Source of the DNA: Streptosporangium saharense
GTDB lineage: Bacteria > Actinomycetota > Actinomycetes > Streptosporangiales > Streptosporangiaceae
Length of the DNA stretch: 64,000 nt
Direction of reading: 5' to 3'
NCBI RefSeq assembly: GCF_014203715.1
Contig: NZ_JACHJP010000003.1
Span: 468,092-532,091, forward strand
The stretch's first letter is position 1; the number at the start of each line of letters is the position of its first letter. The position numbers and the translations under genes are program-made. Positions 43,371 to 51,509 of the stretch are shown one piece after another. The notes below the pieces were generated by a model. It ran no database searches and was not told where the DNA came from. It saw nothing but the letters and a program-made list of their open reading frames with translations.

Positions 43371-46300
43371 TCAGGGGCCGCTGTGGATCAACGGGGCCCA
43401 CAGGTCGGGGCGGTCCGGGTGCTCCTCGCGCAGACCGAGGGTGACCCTGTTCAGGACGGCCGCGGCCTCGTCGGCGACCGGGGTGCCGGGCAGCTCGCCG
43501 TAGAACGAGCGGGCGGCCTTGACGGCGACCTCGTCGGCCAGCGGCCAGAGGGTCGCCACCACGTGCCGGAAACCGGCGAGCTGGAAGGCGGAGGCCAGGT
43601 GCAGCACCTCGTCGGCGTAGCGGGTGCCGTGGTTCGCGGTGGAACAGGCCGACAGGTAGGCGAGCTCCGCCTCGGCCAGCCGTAACCCGCCGATCTCGGG
43701 CAGCCGTAGCGTCCTGTCGTGCAGCCGCAGACCGCTCTCGGCCGGGGAGGCCGGATCGACGATCCCGTGGCAGGCGAAGTGCGCCCACGTCGACCGCCCG
43801 AGGGCGGAGAGGACGCGATCGGCGGTCGCCTGCCCGTCGACGAGCGCCGCGCCGCCCAGAACGGTGGCCTCGGCCGCGGCCCCGGGTAGCTCCGGCAGTC
43901 CAGGGGTGTGCCGCAACGCGACGGTGAGGTCGCTGCGGCGCCCGCCCGGCGGGCGGTTACGGGCCTGCCTGAGTGAGCGCAGGGACGGCACGAAGGAGGA
44001 GACCACGACGTCGAGGGCTCCGGGCTCTCCGGGGCGTCCGGCGGCGTGCAGCGGCAGCAGCCCGAGCAGCCCGGTGGGCAGCCACCACACCCGGTACGGC
44101 GCGCCGCCGCGGGAACGCAGCGTCTCCACGACCGGTGCGACCACGGTGTCCCACAGCCAGCCCAGCACCTCGGCCACCACCCGGCGCCTGAGCAGCACAC
44201 CCGCCAGCGAGAAGCCGCTCTCGACGGCCGTCAGCAGCGCCGTGACCTTAGCCTCGACCTCGGCCAGGCGCAGGCCGGGCAGCTCGATCGTGACCGGGGC
44301 GCCGTCGGCCCGGATGACGACGGCGTCGCCGCGGTCGCCACCGGCGTTGACCAGCACCGCGTGACCGCCCGCCGCTGCGGGCCGCAGGTCGGCCAGTCGC
44401 GGCACCGCCAGGAAGTCCTCAAGGCCGGGCAGCGCGCGGATGTCGGTGAGCAGGGCGTCGTAGTCGGCCCACCAGCGCCTGCGCTCGTCGGCGGGGAAGT
44501 CCGGGGTGTTGAGCCGGTCGCACACCCAGCGGAACCTGTCGGCGAGACGGGGGCTGCGGTTCCTCAGCTCCACCAGGTCGACCCTGGTGTTCGCCTGGCT
44601 CGCCAGCAGCACGCCACGGCCCAGTTCGGCGATCTCCACCGCGCCCGCCGGGTCGCCCGCCGCGCAGTGCGCGGCCACTCCCGTGCCGACGAGACCGAAG
44701 TGCTCGCCGATCCGGTGCTGCTGGTCGGCCCAGCCCGCCTCTCTTGGCGCCACGGAGGGCAGCAGCGTGACGGCGGCGTCCAGCATCGTCACCGCGAGCC
44801 CGGTCTGCCCTGCGGCCTGCGCCAGCGCGCCGACCGCGTGATGGGCCGCGACCCGGTCGACCGGGGACGCCGTGCGTGTCCCGGACACGGTCCCGGCCAG
44901 CTCGCGCAGCCGTTCCGGATCCGGCGAGGGCCCCCCGCCGGTGACGCGTTCGAGATAGGCGTCGCACAGGTCGGCCGTCAGCCGCGACCGGCCGGGGTGG
45001 CCCTCCGGGACGATCGCCAGCGCCCGCTCGCCGAGGCCGACGGCGGCGTCCAGGTCCTCGGGCGCTCCGCCGAGACGATGGCGGGCCAGCCGCGCCGCGG
45101 CGAGACCGGCCAGCCATCCCGGCAGGTCGGCGTGGTCGTCGGGGGTACCGGCCACGGCCCGTTCCCCCAGGTCGATCGCCCGGTCCAGGTCGGTCCTGTC
45201 TGTCGTGCCGTCTGCCGGGCCGCCGGGCGAGTGTCCGTGGCGGCGCCAGTAGGCGGTCGCGAGCCGGGCCCGGCGACCGGCGAGCGCGAAGTCGTCCTCG
45301 CCGGTCGCGGCCAGTGACCTCTCGCCGAGGTCGATCGCCCGGTCCAGGTCGGAGACGGCGCCCGTGGTGGGATAGCGCTGCTGGTAGGCGCCGCCCAGCG
45401 TGGACAGCCACTTCGGCGGGCAGGCGGCCGTACTCGCCAGGACCTCCTCGCCCAGTTCTATGGCCCGGGCCACGTCAGCCAGCACGCCGGTGCGCGCGTG
45501 GCGCGTCAGGTGGACGGCCGCGAGGTCCATGGACGCCCGGGCCCGGTCGGGGTGACCGGCGGGGACGGCGGCGAGCGCCCAGCCGCCCAGGGTCACCGCG
45601 CGGTCCAGGTCGGTGTCGGACCCGGCGCTCAGATAGCGCCGGTGGAGCGCCGCGGCGAGGCCGCCGAGGGCATCGGCCCGGCGCCGGTCCTCTTCGGGCA
45701 GGGCCGACAACGCCTGCTCGCCGAGTTCGACGGCGCGGTTCAGGTCTTCCAGCGCCCGGCTGCGTTCGTGCCTTCTGAGCAGGACCGACGTGGCGGCGAC
45801 GAGGTGGGTGGCGCGCTCCGGGTCGTCCTCAGGCAGGGCGGCCACGACCCGTTCGCTGATCTCGGCCGCCCGCCACAGGTCCGCCCGTGCCCCGGAGCGC
45901 TCGTAGCGGCACAGCAGGCAGGCGCCGAGACCGGCCAGCACGGACGGGTCGGCCCGTCCCTCGGGCAGCGCCGCCGCCTGCTCGGACAGGGCCACCGCCC
46001 GTTCGACGTGTGTGGGGTCGCCGGTGTGCTCGTGGCGCAGGCGGTAGGCCGTTCCCAGATCCGACAGCAGGGCCGCGCGCGGACCGGACAGCGCCAGCAC
46101 CCGCTCGAACAGGTCGATGACCCGTCGCAGGTCTGCGGGGTCGGCGTGGAGCCGATACCGGCACCGGTAGGCGAAGGCGAGACGGGACCACGACGCGGGG
46201 GCGTCGGTGCCGTGCTCGGCCGCGATCGCCACGGCCTCCTCACCCGTGCTGACGGCCTGGGCGAGGTCGGCCGCCGAACCGTCGCGTTCATGACGCAGGC

Positions 46301-46814
46301 GATGGGCGAGGCACAGGTGCGACAGCCTGGCGGCCCGGAGGGGGCTGCGCCTCGGCGACGCCGCGGCCGCGGGCGTCAGCAGCAGGATGCCGGCGTCGAG
46401 CAGGGCGGGATCCGGTCCGGAGGCCGACGCGCGCAGCAGGGTCAGGGCCGTGTCCGCCTGGGCGTCGGGGTCGGTGAACCGCCCGACCAGCGGGTTCAGC
46501 TCCGCCGGGACGCGGTGGACGTCGTCGGAGACCGCTTCCAGGCACAGCAGCGCCCTGGCGAGCTCGGCGTTTCTCCGCTCCCCGGAGGACTCGCGGTAAC
46601 GCCAGTAGTGCAGCCTGCCCAGGGCGGTGCTCGCCGCGGTGAACTGCGCGTCCAGCGAGGGGGACGACGTGTCGAGATCGACCACCCGCACCGCTCTCCA
46701 CAGTGCCACGGCGTCCCCGCTCGCCTCCGCGCCGAGGATCGTCTCGGTGTCGCCGGTCCACCGGTACTCGTCGACCAGCTTCTCCACCCGCCAGGTCAGG
46801 TCGTCGATGGGCAT
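43371..46814 (-). CDS. TPR-repeat CHAT-domain protease
   Basis: A 1147-residue protein. Residues ~50-800 are TPR-like repeats built around a recurring DLDRAIDLGERALA unit. The C-terminal ~280 residues form a CHAT caspase-like peptidase with the dyad His1016 (WAHFACHG) and Cys1057 (YLSACSTANHG); the ending DLWAPLIHSG is also typical. CHAT proteases are activated by partner proteins in bacterial conflict and signalling systems. The ATG at 46814 follows GGAGGG and lies 31 nt after the WD40 gene, so the two are co-transcribed. Both catalytic residues are intact, so an active protease is expected. Confidence 0.9.
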   Translation of the reverse strand: MPIDDLTWRVEKLVDEYRWTGDTETILGAEASGDAVALWRAVRVVDLDTSSPSLDAQFTAASTALGRLHYWRYRESSGERRNAELARALLCLEAVSDDVHRVPAELNPLVGRFTDPDAQADTALTLLRASASGPDPALLDAGILLLTPAAAASPRRSPLRAARLSHLCLAHRLRHERDGSAADLAQAVSTGEEAVAIAAEHGTDAPASWSRLAFAYRCRYRLHADPADLRRVIDLFERVLALSGPRAALLSDLGTAYRLRHEHTGDPTHVERAVALSEQAAALPEGRADPSVLAGLGACLLCRYERSGARADLWRAAEISERVVAALPEDDPERATHLVAATSVLLRRHERSRALEDLNRAVELGEQALSALPEEDRRRADALGGLAAALHRRYLSAGSDTDLDRAVTLGGWALAAVPAGHPDRARASMDLAAVHLTRHARTGVLADVARAIELGEEVLASTAACPPKWLSTLGGAYQQRYPTTGAVSDLDRAIDLGERSLAATGEDDFALAGRRARLATAYWRRHGHSPGGPADGTTDRTDLDRAIDLGERAVAGTPDDHADLPGWLAGLAAARLARHRLGGAPEDLDAAVGLGERALAIVPEGHPGRSRLTADLCDAYLERVTGGGPSPDPERLRELAGTVSGTRTASPVDRVAAHHAVGALAQAAGQTGLAVTMLDAAVTLLPSVAPREAGWADQQHRIGEHFGLVGTGVAAHCAAGDPAGAVEIAELGRGVLLASQANTRVDLVELRNRSPRLADRFRWVCDRLNTPDFPADERRRWWADYDALLTDIRALPGLEDFLAVPRLADLRPAAAGGHAVLVNAGGDRGDAVVIRADGAPVTIELPGLRLAEVEAKVTALLTAVESGFSLAGVLLRRRVVAEVLGWLWDTVVAPVVETLRSRGGAPYRVWWLPTGLLGLLPLHAAGRPGEPGALDVVVSSFVPSLRSLRQARNRPPGGRRSDLTVALRHTPGLPELPGAAAEATVLGGAALVDGQATADRVLSALGRSTWAHFACHGIVDPASPAESGLRLHDRTLRLPEIGGLRLAEAELAYLSACSTANHGTRYADEVLHLASAFQLAGFRHVVATLWPLADEVAVKAARSFYGELPGTPVADEAAAVLNRVTLGLREEHPDRPDLWAPLIHSGP

Positions 46815-46845
46815 CGGGGGCGTTCCCTCCGGCCGTCGCGGGCGG

Positions 46846-48705
46846 CTACCACCGGATGTCCAGCCGCAGGACACGGGCCGGGCTGTCGTTCTCCCTGCCC
46901 GTGGCCAGCAGGAGCGCGCCGTCGTGCCGGGCCACGAGGCTGACGGATGTGCGGAAGCCGTTGTCCTCGTGCCTCAGCCTGGCGAGTACGGTGCCCGACT
47001 CGACGTCCCAGGCCAGGGTCTCTCGGCCGCCGGTCGCGGCGACGACCACCCGCAGGTCGGGCAGGACGGCGAGGGCGACGTCCCCGCCACCGTCCTCCGG
47101 CACGGACAGGGTCCGCACCACCTGGCCGGTGTGACCGTCCCAGACCCGTACGACGGATCCGGCGACGGCCGCGATCCGGAACGAGCGGTCAGCCAGGGAC
47201 GCGACCGCCACCTTCGGCGGTGCCGACGCGAGGCCGTCACCCTCGATGATGAACTCGTGCGACTTCTGCCCGGTCGTGGCGTCCCAGACGTGTACGGTGG
47301 CCGCAGCTTCCATGTCCTCGGCCGCCGCCACCACGCACACGTGGCCGTCGGAGAGAACGGTCGCGGCGACCGACCACACAAGTTCGACGCCCGCTACCCC
47401 GACCTGGAAGGTCCGTATGTCCAGCTCGGTCTCCACGTCCCAGACCCGCACCGTCGCGTCGTCGCCACCCGTGACCAGCAAGGGCGCCTCACCCGGCGGG
47501 CAGGCCCAGGCGACGGAGTTGACGGGGCCGCGGTGCGCTTCGAGCTCCTGCAGCGCGTCGCCCTCGCGGGCCGACCAGAGCCGGGCGAGCCCGTCCTTGC
47601 CGCCGGTGGCCAGGGCGACCCTGCCGTCGCCGAGCACCGTCAGCGCGACCGCCAGGACCCATTCGCTGTGCCCGGAGAACGTCCGGACGCTCCGGCCGTC
47701 GCCGACGCTCCAGATGTGGGCCGCGCCGTCGTGGCCCGAGGCGAGCAGCTGCCTGCCGTCGGGGAGCGTGGCCAGGGCCAGGGCGTTGGGGCGCAGTTCG
47801 CCATCTGTCCCGCCCCACACCGCCGGGGTCACGTCCCGGACCTTCACCTCGGCCGGGCCCCAGTCTCTGGGTTCGGCCGTCATCCCGCTCACCGGGGCCG
47901 GTGGGACGGCGGGGATGGCTGCCTTCGGCCACTCCACGCGGGACGGCGGAAGGTACATGCGCTTGTAGGCGTCCAGGTCGTCGGAGTCGAGGATGGTCCC
48001 GGAGGACAGGACGGTGAGGCCCTCGGGAGGCCTGGACCTGCGGTCGACCGGCACGGAGGGGATGTCGCAGACCTGGTAGGGGAAGTCCTCGTCCAGGTTG
48101 TCGTACACGGCCTTCTCGTACTCCGCCTCGGCCCGCCTCCGCTGGGGGTGGTCGACCACCCGGTAGTCCGAGCCCGGGTCGCGGGCCGTGATGACGGCGT
48201 GGCGCCTGCTCCCGTCCAGCGGATCGTCGTACTCGACCAGCTCGATGTATCCGCCGAAAAGCGAGTGGGTCTCGGTTCTCCGTGACGTCGTGCCCGAGGC
48301 GATCGCGGTGGAGAATCTCTCCCAGAGCGGGTCCTTTCGACGGCCCCAGTACGAGTAAAGGCACGCGTCGTCGTTCATGTCGTAGAGGACCCGCGAACCG
48401 TCGGGACGAAACACCGTGGAGAATGGCCCGGAGTTGAGGGCGATTTGCTCCCAACGTCCCTTATGTCGGCCCATTAGTTCGCGTATGGCGTTCCAGGCGG
48501 CCTGTTTGTCGCCGAACCGCCGGCCGCCGAACCCCAGGTGGCGCACGTACCAGCCCTCACCGGCGAGCGTGCCGACCTGGATGTGCGCGGAGCCATCCAG
48601 TGGGCCGTGGTCCTTCAACGCCCACTGCATGACGGCCCGGTATCGTTCCGCGTCCAAGGCGACTTCCGCACATGGGTCGATCTCCACCCAAAGAATCCTA
48701 GCCAC
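46846..48705 (-). CDS. WD40 beta-propeller protein with an N-terminal unassigned domain
   Basis: A 619-residue protein. The first ~270 residues carry no repeats and are unrecognised (…GWYVRHLGFGGRRFGDKQAAWNAIRELMG…). From about residue 310 there are six or seven WD40-like blades (GHDGAAHIWSVGDGRSVRTFSGH, GGKDGLARLWS, GGDDATVRVWDVE and so on). It is probably a cytoplasmic binding platform that recognises a signal or a partner for the downstream CHAT protease. It is divergent from the zinc-ribbon/membrane gene pair. Confidence 0.85.
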   Translation of the reverse strand: MARILWVEIDPCAEVALDAERYRAVMQWALKDHGPLDGSAHIQVGTLAGEGWYVRHLGFGGRRFGDKQAAWNAIRELMGRHKGRWEQIALNSGPFSTVFRPDGSRVLYDMNDDACLYSYWGRRKDPLWERFSTAIASGTTSRRTETHSLFGGYIELVEYDDPLDGSRRHAVITARDPGSDYRVVDHPQRRRAEAEYEKAVYDNLDEDFPYQVCDIPSVPVDRRSRPPEGLTVLSSGTILDSDDLDAYKRMYLPPSRVEWPKAAIPAVPPAPVSGMTAEPRDWGPAEVKVRDVTPAVWGGTDGELRPNALALATLPDGRQLLASGHDGAAHIWSVGDGRSVRTFSGHSEWVLAVALTVLGDGRVALATGGKDGLARLWSAREGDALQELEAHRGPVNSVAWACPPGEAPLLVTGGDDATVRVWDVETELDIRTFQVGVAGVELVWSVAATVLSDGHVCVVAAAEDMEAAATVHVWDATTGQKSHEFIIEGDGLASAPPKVAVASLADRSFRIAAVAGSVVRVWDGHTGQVVRTLSVPEDGGGDVALAVLPDLRVVVAATGGRETLAWDVESGTVLARLRHEDNGFRTSVSLVARHDGALLLATGRENDSPARVLRLDIRW

Positions 48706-48767
48706 GACGCAATCCCAGGAATGCTGAAATCAGCGACATGGCGAAGGTGGCGAATCAGGAGGATCGG

Positions 48768-49169
48768 GTGACGCTCCGCCGAGGATTGCGGATAACGTTC
48801 CCGTTCGTGGAAAAGGAACAGATGGACACTTCGGAACGGCGCGCGCTGAGCATGCTGTGCGACGAACTGCCCGCGCTGCGGGCGCTGTGCGCCGTGGAGC
48901 CCGAGGAGAAGCGGTCGCTGCTGTCCAGGATCGAGACCGAGGCACGCACCCGCGGCCCGATCCTCGAACTGCTCGGCGAGCTTCTGGGCACCGGCGTGAC
49001 CGGCACGGAGCGGGGACTGGGCGCGGGGCTGCCGGGAGCCGGGGCCGGACGGGCCGACGAGGAGAGCTTCGGCTGCCCCGACCACGCGTGCGACCGGGTC
49101 GCGGACACCGTCCCCGCGGGACCCGTGCCACGCTGCCAGATCACCGGCCTGCCCATGCGCCGGCGCTGA
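48768..49169 (+). CDS. Small helical protein with a C-terminal zinc-ribbon-like motif
   Basis: A 133-residue protein. An N-terminal helical region (SERRALSMLCDELPALRALCA…) resembles the small effector-associated helical domains that precede or accompany CHAT, caspase and TIR effectors in actinobacteria. The C terminus ends FGCPDHACDRVADTVPAGPVPRCQITGLPMRRR in spacing, with Cys/His pairs suggestive of a zinc ribbon. GTG 48768 has a strong AGGAGG 5 nt upstream; ATG 48738 is a weaker alternative. It is 4 nt ahead of the membrane protein gene. The adaptor role is inferred. Confidence 0.65.
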   Translation: MTLRRGLRITFPFVEKEQMDTSERRALSMLCDELPALRALCAVEPEEKRSLLSRIETEARTRGPILELLGELLGTGVTGTERGLGAGLPGAGAGRADEESFGCPDHACDRVADTVPAGPVPRCQITGLPMRRR

Positions 49170-49173
49170 CACC

Positions 49174-50085
49174 GTGGGCGACTTCTTCGGCGAACTGGCG
49201 AAGAAGCTGGCGGAACGGTGGGTCGGGCTGCTCGCCCTGCCCGGGCTGTTGTTCGTCGCCTGCGCGTGGGCGGGCCTGCAACTCGGGCACGCCCACGCCG
49301 TTGACCCGGACCTGCTGGCCGCGAAGGTCACGGCACTCGGCTCCTCCCTGGGCCGGTCGCCCGGCCCGGTGCAGGCACTGACGGCGGCCGGGCTGCTGCT
49401 GGCCTCCGGCGGAGCCGGGCTGGTGGTGCAGGCGCTCACCGGGCCGGTGCGCGCCTGGTGGCTCGGCCGGTGGCCGCCCGGGTTGCGCTGGGCCGAGAGA
49501 CGACGGACCGCGGCCCGCGCGAGGCGGTGGGACCGGCTGGTGACCGCGCGCAGGAAACTGCAGAAGCGGTACCCGAAGACGAACCGGCCGCCCGCCCGGC
49601 AGGCCGAGATCGACATGATCGCGCACCGGGTCAACCGGCTCTCCCCGGCCACGCCCACGAGACCCACCTGGATGGGCGACCGCGTCGCGGCGGTCGAGCA
49701 GATCGCCCTGAACCGCTACGGGCTCGACCTCGGCTTCGGCTGGCCGCGCCTGTGGCTGGTGCTGCCCGACACCGTGCGGGCCGAACTCGCCGCGGCCAAC
49801 GGCCAGTTCGCCGTCACCGTGGTCATCGCCGCCTGGACGCCGCCCTACCTCCTCCTGGGAGCGCTGTGGTGGCCCGCGCTGTTGATCGCGTTGGCCGTCG
49901 GCCTGACCGGATGGACCCGGGCCAGGACCGCGATGGCCGAGCTCACCGACCTGAGCGAGGCGACACTGGACCTGCACGGCCGCACCCTGGCCGTCGCCCT
50001 CGGCGTCGCCCCGCCCGACAGCACCGGGCCGCTCGACCTGTCCGAGGGGGAGGAGATCACCGCTCACGTGCGGAAGGGTCGCTGA
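49174..50085 (+). CDS. Conserved actinobacterial membrane protein
   Basis: A 303-residue membrane protein. It starts MGDFFGELAKKLAERWVGLLALPGLLFVA, with an amphipathic helix then a first membrane helix. It has a second helix pair near 65-100, a long basic cytoplasmic loop (RRRTAARARRWDRLVTARRKLQKRYPK) and two more helices near 220-260. No enzymatic motif is seen. It is co-transcribed with the zinc-ribbon protein and likely anchors or responds for it at the membrane. Confidence 0.72.
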   Translation: MGDFFGELAKKLAERWVGLLALPGLLFVACAWAGLQLGHAHAVDPDLLAAKVTALGSSLGRSPGPVQALTAAGLLLASGGAGLVVQALTGPVRAWWLGRWPPGLRWAERRRTAARARRWDRLVTARRKLQKRYPKTNRPPARQAEIDMIAHRVNRLSPATPTRPTWMGDRVAAVEQIALNRYGLDLGFGWPRLWLVLPDTVRAELAAANGQFAVTVVIAAWTPPYLLLGALWWPALLIALAVGLTGWTRARTAMAELTDLSEATLDLHGRTLAVALGVAPPDSTGPLDLSEGEEITAHVRKGR

Positions 50086-50090
50086 CCCGC

Positions 50091-51437
50091 TCAGTAGCCC
50101 CGGGTACGGCGGGCCGCGGGGCGGCTGATGAACGCGCGGGGACGGCCACCCCGGCGCCTGACCCTCCTGGTCAGGTCGGAGCCGGTGACCGCGCGCACGA
50201 TCTCCCCGCCGAGGATGACCCCCGCGCCCAGGGCCAGCGCCGTGGAGAGCGCCTGGAGCAGGCTCTCCTGACCCGCCGCCCCGTGACCGAGGTTGACCTC
50301 AAGCATCCCCCGGTAGAGCGCGGTTCCCGGCAGCAGCGAGCCGATCGCCGGAATCGTGATCACCATCGAGGGGACCCTGGCGCGCCGGGCGTAGGCGCCG
50401 CCGTACAGGCCGACGACCGCGGCGGCGACGGCCGTGGCCAGGATGATCGGCACCTGCCAGACGTGCAGCTGCACGAAGACCATCCAGACCAGCACGCCGC
50501 CGAGCGCCGCGGGAAGCAGGTGGCGCGGCGGCACGAGCAGCGCCACGGCGAACGACAGCGTCACCCCGACGGCCCCGAGCAACTGTTCCGGCCTGATCAG
50601 CAGCGGCGCGGACGGCACGTCCTCGACGGTCAGCGGCACCCCGAGGCGGACGGCGGCGTACAGCGTGATGCCGATGCCGGAGATGATCGCGGTCAGGATG
50701 AAGAAGATCTCGAAAAGCCGCCCGGTCGCCGTGACGTACTCACCCGCGATGCCGTCCTGCACGCACGCGACCATCGGCCGTCCGGGCAGCAGCGCGATGA
50801 CGGCGCCGACCACCACGGCCTCCGCCCGCACCGGAACGCCGAGCGCGACCATCAGCACCGCGACCAGCGAGCCGAGCATCGCCGCGACCGTGAGCTGGAA
50901 GAACTCCGCGACGCCGCGTCTGGCGAGCCAGGCGCTGGCCCGGTCGCCGAGCACGGTCGCCGCGAACGCCGCCGCGGCGACCAGCGCGCCACCGCCGACC
51001 AGGATGCTCGCCGAGGCCGCGATCAGCGCGAGCGCCGTGATCAGGAACCAGTCCGGATAGACCCGGACCCGGCGGGTGATCTTCCGTAGCCGGGATTCGG
51101 CCTCCTCAAGGGGGACGGACCCGCCCGAGGTCTCCCTGATCATCTCGTGGACCGCGATCAGCCGGTCGTAGTCGGGCAGGCGGCGCCGTACCCGGCGCTC
51201 GGCGGTGACCGGGACGCTCCCGTCGGAGGGGACGTGGGAGAGCGTGATGGCCGACAGGTTGACGTCCGCCTCGCAGTGCGGCACGCCGTAGGCGTTGGTG
51301 ATCCTGCGCATGGCGCCGGAGACCGTCTCGGTGCTCTCGCCGCTGCCGAGCAGCAGCTCACCGACCCGCAGCGCCAGCGCCATCGCCCGGTAGAGGTCGT
51401 GCTTCGGGGGTGTCCGATCCAGCGGCGACGCCGACAC
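50091..51437 (-). CDS. ThrE-type threonine/serine exporter
   Basis: A 448-residue protein with an N-terminal cytoplasmic hydrolase-like DUF1212 half (RVGELLLGSGESTETV, CEADVNLSAITLSH) and about ten membrane helices, ending in a basic tail. This one-chain architecture matches Corynebacterium ThrE, which exports threonine and serine. GTG 51437 has GGGAGG upstream. It is 72 nt downstream of the SMC-like gene on the same strand, so read-through is possible, but no functional link is apparent. Confidence 0.88.
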   Translation of the reverse strand: MSASPLDRTPPKHDLYRAMALALRVGELLLGSGESTETVSGAMRRITNAYGVPHCEADVNLSAITLSHVPSDGSVPVTAERRVRRRLPDYDRLIAVHEMIRETSGGSVPLEEAESRLRKITRRVRVYPDWFLITALALIAASASILVGGGALVAAAAFAATVLGDRASAWLARRGVAEFFQLTVAAMLGSLVAVLMVALGVPVRAEAVVVGAVIALLPGRPMVACVQDGIAGEYVTATGRLFEIFFILTAIISGIGITLYAAVRLGVPLTVEDVPSAPLLIRPEQLLGAVGVTLSFAVALLVPPRHLLPAALGGVLVWMVFVQLHVWQVPIILATAVAAAVVGLYGGAYARRARVPSMVITIPAIGSLLPGTALYRGMLEVNLGHGAAGQESLLQALSTALALGAGVILGGEIVRAVTGSDLTRRVRRRGGRPRAFISRPAARRTRGY

Positions 51438-51509
51438 CGATCCTCCCTGACCCTCCCGGCCGCCACCGGCCGTACCTCCTGCGAGGTTATCCGGTCAGCC
51501 GCCCCTCTC

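Noticed and set aside
50091..51437. The gene after the SMC-like operon as the missing JetD nuclease
   Set aside because: It is a multi-helix ThrE-type exporter with the DUF1212 start and no Toprim motifs.
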